Notes under the pieces: model-generated
What the model saw: only the letters and a program-made list of their open reading frames with translations
Database searches by the model: none
Told to the model about the DNA's origin: nothing
Shown: in pieces, positions 55,532 through 64,000 of the stretch
Numbering within the stretch: the stretch's first letter is position 1
Layout: every line of letters begins with the position of its first letter
Position numbers and translations under genes: made by a program
Assembly: GCA_016711295.1 (NCBI GenBank)
Contig: JADJTE010000016.1
Coordinates: 1 to 64,000, forward strand
DNA from: Sphingobacteriales bacterium
GTDB taxonomy: Bacteria; Bacteroidota; Bacteroidia; Chitinophagales; UBA2359
DNA: 64,000 bases
Direction: 5' to 3'

Positions 55532-56524
55532 ATGAATAGGCGACTACTACTTGCTGCCATTGTACTATTGGTGGCACAACCTTTGTGGGCACAGGGTACG
55601 CTCAAAAATGTTTCATTTCAGTTTCTGCCCTATATGTCGCAAAGCCCGATGGTCTTGGGCGAAACTACCGCCAATAACCCCACAGGCGCACCTTATACGA
55701 TAGATAGGGCTCAGTTTTACGTGTCAGGTATTACACTAATACACGATGGCGGGCAACTGATGCCGCTTTCCGATACCTATTTATTGGTCAATGCCGCGCA
55801 AACCGATTATCCTTTGGGACAATACGCCATTGAAAATTTAGAGGGCTTGCGCTTTGACGTAGGAGTAGATGCCGCCGTTAATCATAACGACCCCACGCTA
55901 TACCCTGCCAATCATCCATTAGCCCTGCAAATACCCTCAATGCACTGGGGCTGGAGTTCGGGATACCGATTTGTGGCTTTGGAAGGCGGCACAATCGACG
56001 GCACCGAGCATTTTGAGTTTCACACCGTAGGCGACGAATTTCTAACTCCTGTTGAACTAAGCACAAGCGGCATTAGTTCAGGTAGCGATATGGTTGTGCC
56101 TATCTATACTAACTATGCCGAATGGTTGCTCACCTTATCTTCCAATATTATAGCGCACGGCGGAGGGCATAATATCGAAGTGTTGATGAGCAATATCAAT
56201 AAGTACGGCGTTTTTAGCACCGACGTACCAACAGCTATCGCCCCAGCCATCTCTGCCGCACCTACTGTGAAAATCTGGGCTGCACCCAACCCATTCGACC
56301 AACAAACTGTCTTACATTACGACGCTACTACCAATGGCACCCAAGTATCACTTTGGGTGTATGATATGACGGGGCGCGTAGTGTGGCAAAAAAACCAACT
56401 CCCCGCACAAGGGCAAGTACAATTGTCTTTGCCCGCCGCCGCTGCCTATCAATACGTATTGCGCAACAGCTACCAACAAAGCATAGGGCACGGGACTTTG
56501 CTGCCTCTTGCGGCAGGGGAGTAA
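55532..56524 (+). CDS. MbnP-like protein with T9SS sorting domain
   Basis: 330 residues. The signal peptide ends LWAQ. The domain reads FQFLPYMSQSPMVLGETT, FDVGVDAAVNHNDPTLYPAN and SMHWGWSSGYRFVALEG, the pattern of the MbnP-like family, whose namesake partners the MauG-like cytochrome MbnH in methanobactin loci and can carry copper. The C-terminal about 85 residues (WAAPNPFDQQTVLHYD; SLWVYDMTGRVVWQK) are a T9SS type A sorting domain, so this member should be secreted rather than periplasmic. No MbnH homolog or methanobactin gene is nearby. Confidence 0.82.
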   Translation: MNRRLLLAAIVLLVAQPLWAQGTLKNVSFQFLPYMSQSPMVLGETTANNPTGAPYTIDRAQFYVSGITLIHDGGQLMPLSDTYLLVNAAQTDYPLGQYAIENLEGLRFDVGVDAAVNHNDPTLYPANHPLALQIPSMHWGWSSGYRFVALEGGTIDGTEHFEFHTVGDEFLTPVELSTSGISSGSDMVVPIYTNYAEWLLTLSSNIIAHGGGHNIEVLMSNINKYGVFSTDVPTAIAPAISAAPTVKIWAAPNPFDQQTVLHYDATTNGTQVSLWVYDMTGRVVWQKNQLPAQGQVQLSLPAAAAYQYVLRNSYQQSIGHGTLLPLAAGE

Positions 56525-56628
56525 ATTAGGAAATACTATGCTGATAATGCCATAAATGGCAAACCCGTTTCTTTTTTAGTTTGCGACTTATGAGACCTAG
56601 GGTTTTATTCGCCTACCATAAAAAAATC

Positions 56629-56656
56629 TGCGCCGCTCCATATTTGGGGCGGCGCA
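56629..56656. terminator. Terminator between MbnP-like and M16 genes
   Basis: An 11-bp GC-rich stem (56629-56639 with 56646-56656, one G-T wobble) preceded by an A run. It is placed between convergent genes. Confidence 0.75.
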
Positions 56657-56688
56657 GGCTGCTTATTCGGGTAGTATGGAACTGTGTT

Positions 56689-59631
56689 TTAATGGCCAAA
56701 TATATCGTCGAGCGATAATTGGCGCAGCTCGCCCAATTGTTTTAGGTAATCGAGGTCTAATTTGGTAGGGTCGCCAATAATGAGGTACGTATAAGGGCGA
56801 CCTTTGATATGACTATCGAAAAATTGCTGTACGTTATCGAGTTGTAGGGTCTGGGCTTGACTATAGATGTCGCGGCGTATGTCATAATCGATACCTTTGC
56901 GGCGGGCATTGAGGAAGCTAAAAAATATATCGTCGTTGATGATGCGGTCATTTTCGATACTTTTTAGGAGCGATAACTTGGCTTCGGCAAAATTTTGGTC
57001 TGCACGAGGCATATTGTTCAGCAAACCGTTCATGGCAGTAATGGCATCTTTCAGTTTATCTGCTTGTACCGCCATAAATGCTTGGGCATAGTGCGAGCGG
57101 TCGGGGCGTTGGGGAGTGGTATAGCCCGCCCAAGCCGAATAAGCCAAGGCACGCGCTTCGCGTATTTCCTGAAAGACGATAGAACTCATGCTGCCGCCAA
57201 AATATTCGCCAAACAATCCTGCTACGGGCAAAATACTTTTGTCAAACGTTTGGTCTTTCGACAACATAGTCACTTGGGCTTGCACCATACCATCGTAAGG
57301 CACGAGTAGCACTCGGTTTTTGTCGGTAGCCTGCTCTTTGAATGTGATAGGTGTGGGATAACTGAGTAGCGTGGTGGGTGGCTTATGGTGCTTGCCCACT
57401 ATTTTGAGTATTTCGTCAGATTTGCGGCTACCGAAATAATAGATATAATGCTTGTAGCTGCTTAGTTTTTTTACTATATCTATTAATTCGGTGGCGGTAG
57501 TATTGCGTAGTTCTTCGTTGGTCAATGCGTTTTTATACTCCGATTTTTCGCCAAATACGCCATAGCTGTTCAGGGCACTGCTAATGGCGCGTTTTTCTTT
57601 GCGGCTATTATTGCGTTCTTGCAAGATGCCTTCTTTAAGGGTACTTAGTGCTGCTTCGTCGGGTTGAATATTGGCTAATACATGTTCGAATAGCACCAAA
57701 CCTTGTTCAAATGATTCGTCCAAACCCGATAGCGATACATAGATACGCTCAAGCCCCGGTTGAACATTGAAAGTAAGCCCCAGTTTGTACCATTCTTGTT
57801 TTAGCTGCTCGGCGGTATATTTGTTAGTGCCTAAGTATTGCAAATAACGCACAGCCATGCCCACTTTTCGATTGTTGGCTGTGCCCATATCCAAGATATA
57901 ATAGAGGTCGAAAGTGGCATTTTCTTTGTTGTGCGTATAGTAAAAATCGATGTCTTTGCGCAGGTTCTTTTTTTCGATGTCCTTAGCGAAATCGAGGAAT
58001 ACAGGGCTTAGGCGCGTTTCGGGCACTTTTTCGAACATTTTGTAAAAATCCGACTGTTTGCTGCGGTCGATTGGTACTTCGGTAATAGCGGGTTTTTGCA
58101 TTTTGAGCACATTCGGGTCTTCGCCTTGTCGTTTATAGATGGTGACATAGTTGTTTTTAAGGCGTTCTTGGGCAAATTTCACGAGGTCGGCTTTTGATAT
58201 TTTGTCTAAGGCAGCCAATTCACCCACGACATTTGCCCAATCGCTGTGGGCGGTAAAGGCGGTGAATAGGGCGGAGTTGCGAGCTTCGTTCGATTCTAAG
58301 GCTTTTAGCTCTTGCAATTTGAAATTTTTGATAGCTGCACTTGGTAGCCAGTCGGCAAATTCGCCTTTTTTGAGCAGTTCTATTTGTTGCAGTAGTAGGT
58401 CGCGGACTTGTTCTAAGGTTTGTCCTGCGCGTGGGCGTGCGCTCAACACATACATGCTATAATCGTTCATTTCGTTGGCATAGGTATATCCACTCAAAAT
58501 GGCTTGTTTTTGTATCAGGTTAATGTCCATGATACCTGCCATACCGTTTTGGAATACGCCGTCGAGCAATTTTAGATAGCGTGCATCTTTCGAGTTGGCA
58601 CCGTCGAGGCGGTAGGCGATGGTCACGCTTTCGGGTTCTTTGCCCATTACTTCGATGTTTTGCGCTGGTTTGAGTTCGTCGCCGCGTTCATAAACGGGTT
58701 GGGCAAAATTTTCGCTGCGTTTTTGTTTGCCGAAGTATTTATCTATAATTCGGATAGCTGCGGATGGGTCGAAGTCGCCCGACAAGCAAACTGCCATATT
58801 ATTTGGCACATAATAGGTATTGAAAAATTGGTGGATTGCCACATGCGAAGGGTTTTTGAGGTGCTCGCCCAAGCCGATAGTCGAGATATTATAGGGGTGC
58901 GAAGGAAATAAGGCTGAGAGCAGGGCTTGATATACCTTGCTTTGGTCGCGGTCTTGCCCCATATTAAACTCTTCATATACCGTTTCTAATTCGGTGTGAA
59001 ACAGGCGCAACACCAATTCGCCGAATCGTTCGCTATCTACCATAGCCCATTTTTCGAGGGCATTGGCGGGTATGTCGGTGTGGTATACGGTGCGGTCGCT
59101 ACTGGTAAAGGCATTCGTATTTTGCGCCCCAATAGCACCTGTCATTTTGTCATACTCGTTGGGAACGGCATATTTTGCCGCTAACTGCGATACGCTATCT
59201 ATTTGGGCATAAATCTTTTGGCGAGTATCGGCATCTTGCGCTTTTTTGTGTTGCTCGTACAAATCGGATACTTGTTGCAACAAGCGTTTTTCGCTTGCCC
59301 AATCAACCGTCCCGAATTGGCTGCTACCCTTAAACAACATGTGTTCTAAGTAGTGTGCGAGACCTGTATTGTCGCGCGGGTCGTCTTTACTGCCGACCCG
59401 CACCGCCACCGCAACCTCTATGCGCGGTGTCTTGTGGTTGGGCGACATATAGACCTTCATGCCATTGCGCAACGTGTAAATGCGCACATTCAGCGGGTCG
59501 TTGGTGACGTATTGGTAGCTATATTCGCCGTCTTGTGCCGACGCTGTGGTATATTGGGCATGAGCAGGCACAGCCTTTACCAAGAGCGCACACCCAAAGA
59601 AATATAGCCAATAATGAGATAAGAAAGACAT
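56689..59631 (-). CDS. M16-family zinc metallopeptidase, secreted
   Basis: 980 residues, intact. The signal peptide ends AHAQ. The active site is the inverted motif HYLEH (residues 93-97) in the first M16 domain; the downstream Glu is in ELETVYEEFN. It has two tandem homologous halves (second at about 510-980 with YDGMVQAQVTMLSKDQ and EIREARALAYSAWAGYTTP), the usual clam-shell form of pitrilysin/insulysin-like enzymes. Periplasmic or outer-membrane peptide degradation. It stands alone with an upstream gap that holds element copies. Confidence 0.93.
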   Translation of the reverse strand: MSFLSHYWLYFFGCALLVKAVPAHAQYTTASAQDGEYSYQYVTNDPLNVRIYTLRNGMKVYMSPNHKTPRIEVAVAVRVGSKDDPRDNTGLAHYLEHMLFKGSSQFGTVDWASEKRLLQQVSDLYEQHKKAQDADTRQKIYAQIDSVSQLAAKYAVPNEYDKMTGAIGAQNTNAFTSSDRTVYHTDIPANALEKWAMVDSERFGELVLRLFHTELETVYEEFNMGQDRDQSKVYQALLSALFPSHPYNISTIGLGEHLKNPSHVAIHQFFNTYYVPNNMAVCLSGDFDPSAAIRIIDKYFGKQKRSENFAQPVYERGDELKPAQNIEVMGKEPESVTIAYRLDGANSKDARYLKLLDGVFQNGMAGIMDINLIQKQAILSGYTYANEMNDYSMYVLSARPRAGQTLEQVRDLLLQQIELLKKGEFADWLPSAAIKNFKLQELKALESNEARNSALFTAFTAHSDWANVVGELAALDKISKADLVKFAQERLKNNYVTIYKRQGEDPNVLKMQKPAITEVPIDRSKQSDFYKMFEKVPETRLSPVFLDFAKDIEKKNLRKDIDFYYTHNKENATFDLYYILDMGTANNRKVGMAVRYLQYLGTNKYTAEQLKQEWYKLGLTFNVQPGLERIYVSLSGLDESFEQGLVLFEHVLANIQPDEAALSTLKEGILQERNNSRKEKRAISSALNSYGVFGEKSEYKNALTNEELRNTTATELIDIVKKLSSYKHYIYYFGSRKSDEILKIVGKHHKPPTTLLSYPTPITFKEQATDKNRVLLVPYDGMVQAQVTMLSKDQTFDKSILPVAGLFGEYFGGSMSSIVFQEIREARALAYSAWAGYTTPQRPDRSHYAQAFMAVQADKLKDAITAMNGLLNNMPRADQNFAEAKLSLLKSIENDRIINDDIFFSFLNARRKGIDYDIRRDIYSQAQTLQLDNVQQFFDSHIKGRPYTYLIIGDPTKLDLDYLKQLGELRQLSLDDIFGH

Positions 59632-59701
59632 AATAAAGTGGTATGGGGTGATGATAAATTGTGAAAATTGGGGAAAAGGGCAGTTTTGTGCCGATTTAGC
59701 G

Positions 59702-59735
59702 TGCCGTAGGCATGAAACTCGTATAAGATAAGTAC
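59702..59735 (+). repeat. Partial copy of the B-element 3' portion (B3)
   Basis: TGCCGTAGGCATGAAACTCG and the following bases match 40129-40162 of copy B1 and are in opposite orientation to the nearby copy B2. Together B3 and B2 form an interrupted inverted repeat of about 30 bases with arms about 140 bases apart. Confidence 0.7.
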
Positions 59736-59838
59736 GCCAGCGATTCTCGGTATTAAAATTTAATAATTTGTATTCTGTTCATGATAAGCAAAATATAAAA
59801 TTATTAATTTTTTATTAAAACTTTGAAAATAAATTTAA

Positions 59839-60168
59839 ATAGTGGTTTGATTTTTAAGTTTTATACACCTACCTTACGCGAGTTTCATGCCTACGGTATG
59901 CTCAGGCTTGTGTCTGTCAGATGTTACCGATGTAATATGCCTACGGCATTTTAAAGATAACGTATATTAAATATCTTTTAAAATTTATCGTAATTTATTG
60001 ATAATCAATAAATTATATTTTGTATAAATTCCCCCTCTTTGAGGGGCTTAGAGGGAGTTCTTGAACTAATATCTCAATTATCTAACGCTATTTCCTAAGT
60101 CCTAACGCTTGGAAATGGATACATGATAGGCAAAATTAATACTCAAAATTTAGAAATCAGACCAATAG
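59839..60168 (-). repeat. Long dispersed element with terminal inverted repeats, copy B2
   Basis: About 330 bases, matching B1 (39866-40188) throughout in reverse orientation, apart from scattered substitutions and one short indel. Left end on the plus strand ATAGTGGTTTGATTTTTAA, right end TTTAGAAATCAGACCAATAG. It retains the internal hairpin and palindromes. It fills most of the 59632-60234 gap; the rest is AT-rich. Confidence 0.85.
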
Positions 60169-60234
60169 CTCGATTTCAGGATGTTATATAACATAAATTA
60201 TTTAATGCCGAGAATAACTGTTTGACCATTAGAC

Positions 60235-61164
60235 CTATTGCGCTTTGGCGAACCAAGGCGAGAAAAGATATTTAATTGCCAATTTGAAGTGACCTATGGC
60301 ATAAAAATGGCGAAGGTAGCAAGCATAATGCCGCATAAAGAAGATGATTTTCTGCGCATAAGTATCGGTTTCGTAGGGCTTTGCCTTTAATTCCCATAAT
60401 AATATATTGGTTTGTAGGGCAGTTCGGAGCGGAGCATTGGTATTGGTTTGGTTGAATAATTTGAGGTGTTGGACAAAATTATCTTTTACGGTCAAAAATT
60501 TTGTGGTATGGGATACGCTCTGTGGATTTTTGCGATATACCGACATAGGCGTAGTCATATAAGCAATATTGCCATGCTGTGCTAAAAAAAGCACCAGAAA
60601 ATAATCGCCGGCCAATACATGGGCATACCATTTAGGAAGCTGCTCGATAGTGGGCGTTTTCCGAAAAAAGAAGCTCGCCGTCTGAAAAAAAGGGCGGAGA
60701 GCGAAATCCTGTGGCGATATTTGCAGTATCTCTTGGTGTGGCGGGTGGGTATTAGCCCGCACTATTTCTTGTTGCTGGGTGAGGATATGAAAATTGTGTG
60801 CTACTAAGGCAATGTCGGGGTGTTGTTCTATATAATCGTATTGTCGTTGTAGTTTATTGGGGTCGGTCCAATAGTCATCTCCTTCGCAGAGGGCAATATA
60901 TTTTCCGCTACATTGTTGTAGGGCATCGATAAAATTGGGCATCATCTGCCAATTTTTTTCGCGCAAAATATATTTTATAAGGTATCCTTTGGGGTGGGTG
61001 GCAATATAATGCCTGATTTGTTGGTCGGTATTATCGGGAGAATGGTCGTTGGCAATAAGCAATTCTATCGCAAAGTTGGTTTGTTGCATTAATACGCTTT
61101 CTATGGCTTGCCCGATAAATTTTTCGTGCCCATAAGTAATCATGCAAACGCTGACGGCTACCAT
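60235..61164 (-). CDS. Family 2 glycosyltransferase
   Basis: 309 residues from the ATG at 61164 (MVAVSVCMITYGHEKFIGQA). It has the GT-A fold: IESVLMQQTNFAIELLIAND, then GKYIALCEGDDYWTDPNKLQRQYD with the DxD-type metal site, then FFQTASFFFRK and LAGDYFLVLFLAQHG. It transfers a sugar from an NDP-sugar, cytoplasmic face. It closes a cassette with the sugar aminotransferase and acyltransferase, the typical set for a modified sugar on a surface polysaccharide or glycoprotein. Confidence 0.88.
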   Translation of the reverse strand: MVAVSVCMITYGHEKFIGQAIESVLMQQTNFAIELLIANDHSPDNTDQQIRHYIATHPKGYLIKYILREKNWQMMPNFIDALQQCSGKYIALCEGDDYWTDPNKLQRQYDYIEQHPDIALVAHNFHILTQQQEIVRANTHPPHQEILQISPQDFALRPFFQTASFFFRKTPTIEQLPKWYAHVLAGDYFLVLFLAQHGNIAYMTTPMSVYRKNPQSVSHTTKFLTVKDNFVQHLKLFNQTNTNAPLRTALQTNILLWELKAKPYETDTYAQKIIFFMRHYACYLRHFYAIGHFKLAIKYLFSPWFAKAQ

Positions 61165-61171
61165 ATAAAGA

Positions 61172-61828
61172 CTAATGGGGATAAGGGAAATGAGGTATAG
61201 AGCGGATAATTTTGGCAGGTATGCCCATAACAAGGCTATTGCTTGGCACGTCTTTTGTGACAACACTACCCGCGCCCACTATTACATTGTCGCCTATGCT
61301 GACTTGGGGCAAAATGGTGGCGGCTGTCCCGATACGGCAAAAATTGCCTATCCGCACCTGTCCGAGTAGGTTTGTTCGGGGCGATATTTCGCAAAAATCG
61401 CCAATAATGGTATCGTGGCTGATAAAAGCGGCTGTATGTATCAAGCAAGCCCGACCGATACGGTTATTGCTTTCGATAACAACTTGGTGCATGATATTTT
61501 GCCCTTCGGCAATATTATTGGCAAAATGACCGATAAAAGCACTTGACGCAATAACGCTGGTCAGTATACCGTTGATAGCTTGGAATTGTTGCGCCAGATG
61601 ATAGCGAGCATACGGATTGGCTAAACCCAAAACGAAGCGCGAATCCTTGGTAGTCTGAAAATATTGCTCGGCAAGAGTTAGGCTGCTGAGAACAGGGTAG
61701 GTATCAAACAGTGTGGCGGGTGCTTGAGGCGAAGTATTATCAAAAAAAACAATTTTTTCGTGCGGATTAGAACTGTATAGAACGGATAAGAGTTCTTGCG
61801 CAAATCCTCTTGCTCCAACAATTAACAT
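61172..61828 (-). CDS. NeuD/PglD-like sugar O- or N-acyltransferase
   Basis: 218 residues. An N-terminal Rossmann-like segment (MLIVGARGFAQELLSVLY) is followed by left-handed beta-helix hexapeptide repeats (IGRACLIHTAAFISHDTIIGDFCEI; VRIGNFCRIGTAATI; SIGDNVIVGAGSVVTKDVPSNS). This is the build of NeuD and PglD acyltransferases, which act on amino-sugars using acetyl-CoA. It starts inside the end of the aminotransferase gene and lies 7 bases before the glycosyltransferase gene. Confidence 0.88.
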   Translation of the reverse strand: MLIVGARGFAQELLSVLYSSNPHEKIVFFDNTSPQAPATLFDTYPVLSSLTLAEQYFQTTKDSRFVLGLANPYARYHLAQQFQAINGILTSVIASSAFIGHFANNIAEGQNIMHQVVIESNNRIGRACLIHTAAFISHDTIIGDFCEISPRTNLLGQVRIGNFCRIGTAATILPQVSIGDNVIVGAGSVVTKDVPSNSLVMGIPAKIIRSIPHFPYPH

Positions 61829-62898
61829 AGCGATTGATTGATAATATGAGCGATTTTTTCTATATCAGTATCTTGGAGACCTACATATAGCGGTAGGCAC
61901 AAAACGCGCAACGCTACCGATTCGCTGATGGGGCAGCTATCGCGCCGCGTCAAATAGGGCAATATATTCAGGGAAGGATAAAAATAGCGGCGCGGCATGA
62001 TTTCTTGGGATTCTAAGGCTTTTTTTGCCCGCAGAAGCTGGTCTTCGGACGAAAAGATAATGGGGTAATAGGCATAATTATAGTCGGTATCGGGACGAAT
62101 AACTATGGTATCGAGGCGGTCGAAGTGGAGCAATTGGTGATAATATTGGCTTAGTTGTTGGCGAATTTTGATAAATTCTGCTACTTTGGGAAATACACAT
62201 AAGCCCATTGCGGCGTGCAGCTCAGATACTTTGCCATTGATGCCAAGGCTAAAATGCTCATCGTTGATATGCCCAAATTGGCGCATCAAATAAAGGCGTT
62301 GGGCAATATGTGGGTCTTGCGTCACTACTGCACCGCCTTCGACGGTATGAAACAGTTTAGTAGCATGAAAACTTAGGGTAGCAATGTCCCCATAGTTGCA
62401 CAAACTTTGCTGGCGGTATTTAACCCCAAAACAATGAGCCGCATCGTATATAACTTTAAGTTGATGTTTTTGTGCGATGGCAGCAATGCTATCCACGTCA
62501 CAAGGATTGCCAAAAACGTGCGTTGCCAAAATAGCCCTTGTACGGGGGCTAATCTTCGATTCGAGGCGTTGCGGGTCGATGGTGAGCGTCTGAGGGTCGA
62601 TGTCGGCAAAAACGGGCTGGCAATTTTCCCACAAGATAGAAGAAGCCGTAGCCACATAGCTAAAAGGAGTCGTAATAACTTCGCCTTGTATTTGTAGGGC
62701 TTTGAGCGCAAACTGCAAGGCAATAGTGCCGTTGTTGCAGTACCACAGATGAGGTACGTTTAAAAAATGGCGCAATTGTTCTTCTAATCTGAGTACCAAT
62801 GTCCCGTTATTAGTGACCCAAGCCGTACTCCAAATTTGTTCAAGGTAGGCGGTATAGTCGTCAAGTGGTGGCAAATAGGTTTTGGTAACGTTTATCAT
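61822..62898 (-). CDS. DegT/DnrJ/EryC1/StrS sugar aminotransferase
   Basis: 358 residues from the ATG at 62898 (MINVTKTYLPPLDDYTAYLE). PLP-dependent fold type I: YCNNGTIALQFALKAL, FADIDPQTLTIDPQRL, IYDAAHCFGVKY and SFHATKLFHTVEGGA with the PLP Lys181. It aminates a keto-sugar nucleotide, usually supplying the amino group that the adjacent acyltransferase modifies. First gene of the three-gene cassette; its stop overlaps the start of the acyltransferase gene. Confidence 0.9.
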   Translation of the reverse strand: MINVTKTYLPPLDDYTAYLEQIWSTAWVTNNGTLVLRLEEQLRHFLNVPHLWYCNNGTIALQFALKALQIQGEVITTPFSYVATASSILWENCQPVFADIDPQTLTIDPQRLESKISPRTRAILATHVFGNPCDVDSIAAIAQKHQLKVIYDAAHCFGVKYRQQSLCNYGDIATLSFHATKLFHTVEGGAVVTQDPHIAQRLYLMRQFGHINDEHFSLGINGKVSELHAAMGLCVFPKVAEFIKIRQQLSQYYHQLLHFDRLDTIVIRPDTDYNYAYYPIIFSSEDQLLRAKKALESQEIMPRRYFYPSLNILPYLTRRDSCPISESVALRVLCLPLYVGLQDTDIEKIAHIINQSLC

Positions 62899-62936
62899 AG
62901 GCAAAAGAGTCGTTTGGCTATACCCGAAACAGCCGC

Positions 62937-62964
62937 CAAAGGTACGTCTTTTAGAGCAGCCCAA
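62937..62964 (-). promoter_or_regulatory. Bacteroidota promoter of the glycan cassette
   Basis: On the minus strand TTG (62962-62964) and TACCTTTG (62937-62944) are separated by 17 bases, near consensus. The start would be about 30 bases before the ATG at 62898. Confidence 0.6.
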
Positions 62965-63419
62965 CGGTACAAAAAGTGTGATAAATTGTTAAATAATAAC
63001 TAAAATCAAATAAAACCTCGTATTAGCACCCCTCCGCACACAAGCAACACAATCTGCCGAGCAGCCCGCTGCCTTCTATATCATTATTAGCAGTGGATAA
63101 GACAGTAATCTATATTTTAAACAATTTACACTATGTAATACCCTGATAATGAGCAATTTATTTTTATTTACAAAAATATAATAAAAAATTTAAAATTTTA
63201 TAACTCACTTGTTATTAGCAGAATACGAATTATTAGATTCTAATATCGAAAATCGCTGTGCATAGGGTTAAGTGTTAAAAAATGTAATCAAACTAAACTT
63301 TTAGTTGAAAAATTGCCGCGCAATAGCCAAAACATTGTAAATTTGCGGAGTATTTGACGCATTGCCCTTAGAACTTGGGTAGCATTACTATAAATAATCT
63401 TCTAAACACATAATTCATC
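62965..63419. other. AT-rich intergenic region before the DUF1573 gene
   Basis: About 455 bases, strongly AT-rich from 63100 to 63260. A -7 element TAAATTTG lies at 63338-63345, with TTG at 63313-63315, 75 bases before the ATG at 63420. No repeat copy or gene is visible. Confidence 0.5.
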
Positions 63420-64000
63420 ATGAAGTCTTTCAGCTTTATTTTGTTGGCTTTGGTTTGCCAATTTGTCTTAGCACAAACCACTGTCACCCCCCCGCTGTTA
63501 CAGCAAGCCCTGCCGCCGTTACACCGCAGAACCTACTGTACCCGCTACCACTATTGAGTGGCTCGAATCAGAATATGAATATGGCACCATCAAACAAGGC
63601 GACAAAGTAGAACACGTATTTAAGTTCAAAAACACAGGTACTAACCCCTTAGTTATTCGTAGTGCCAAAGGCTCGTGCGGCTGCACCGTACCCGAATACT
63701 CCAAAGAACCCTTAGCACCAGGCAAAACAGGCGAAATGAAAGTGATATTCAATAGCGCAGGAAAAATGGGGCAACAATCAAAACCCGTTACTATTATGGC
63801 AAACACTACTCCCGAAACAACCCGCGTAACGCTGAAAGGACTGGTAGAGCCACCCGCCGGCGCACCCGCTATGCCCACCGAAGCCCAAAAACCTGTTGCT
63901 CCCGCTGACAAAATGAGCCACGACGGACACGACCATAGCAAACACCCACACCCGCATCCACAGGATAAAGCAAGTGGAAAAATGGGTGCCAAAGTAGAAG
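63420..64000 (+). CDS. DUF1573 protein with His-rich tail (frameshifts; 3' end beyond window)
   Basis: A signal peptide (MKSFSFILLALVCQFVLAQ) is followed by a frame break in the C run near 63486-63494 and another near 63524-63532. The DUF1573 domain then reads cleanly to the window edge: EYGTIKQGDKVEHVFKFKN, SAKGSCGCTVPEYSKEP and FNSAGKMGQQSKPVTIMAN. The conserved CGCT pair is present. The tail is rich in His (HDGHDHSKHPHPHP), a possible metal-binding segment not typical of the domain. DUF1573 proteins are exported beta-sandwich proteins common in Bacteroidota, without an assigned function. Confidence 0.82.

Overview
The window reads as a chromosomal segment of a Bacteroidota (CFB group) bacterium. 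The evidence is proteins with C-terminal type IX secretion (T9SS) sorting domains, CarboxypepD-regulatory/TonB-dependent receptors, Bacteroidota-specific families (DUF6157, WbqC-like, DUF7948/SBBP-type giant proteins), and repeated upstream matches to the Bacteroidota -7 element TAnnTTTG, with no convincing Shine-Dalgarno sites. The style of the giant T9SS proteins suggests Saprospiria or Chitinophagia, but that finer placement is only a guess.

Layout. 1-8.5 kb: a truncated secreted reprolysin-like metalloprotease; a membrane coiled-coil protein fused in frame to a solute-binding domain whose remaining half plus an OmpA domain follows out of frame; an outer-membrane barrel; a TonB receptor. 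8.8-21.3 kb: mostly plus-strand metabolism (pyrH, M23 peptidase, SDR, WbqC-like, UbiD-like decarboxylase, DUF6157, folD, PaiB-like flavoprotein, nucleoside phosphorylase), then an ALDH8-like aldehyde dehydrogenase on the minus strand. 21.3-26.0 kb: a minus-strand signalling run (MscS channel, Rcp1-like receiver, hybrid histidine kinase, receiver, then the ALDH). 26-31 kb: alkyltransferase-like protein, tRNA-Met(CAT), a giant T9SS cargo protein. 31-37.3 kb: HU protein facing a six-gene minus-strand run (lipoprotein, pgpA, trxB, acyl-CoA ligase, EEP-family hydrolase, thioesterase). 38-45.9 kb: GNAT, pirin, TPMT-like methyltransferase, a DUF1800/DUF1501 pair, TPR lipoprotein. 45.9-50.5 kb: TonB receptor and beta-helix lipoprotein. 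50.7-59.6 kb: metallophosphatase, ahcY, SPOR lipoprotein, DUF3298 lipoprotein, receiver, MbnP-like T9SS protein, M16 peptidase. 60-62.9 kb: a surface-glycan cassette (aminotransferase, acyltransferase, glycosyltransferase). 63.4 kb to the end: a DUF1573 protein, truncated by the window.

Two features cut across all of this. First, about a third of the genes, including core ones such as folD and pyrH, carry small indels, several at homopolymers. This looks like residual long-read sequencing error rather than decay, so broken genes here are annotated as single loci. Second, the AT-rich gaps hold a dispersed family of short elements with shared inverted ends (about 90-120 bp and about 325 bp subtypes), including two long copies in opposite orientation 20 kb apart. 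They look like MITE-type non-autonomous elements and are the most novel-looking item in the window. The best candidates for unusual protein biology are the coiled-coil/solute-binding/OmpA locus and the MscS-kinase-receiver-ALDH run.
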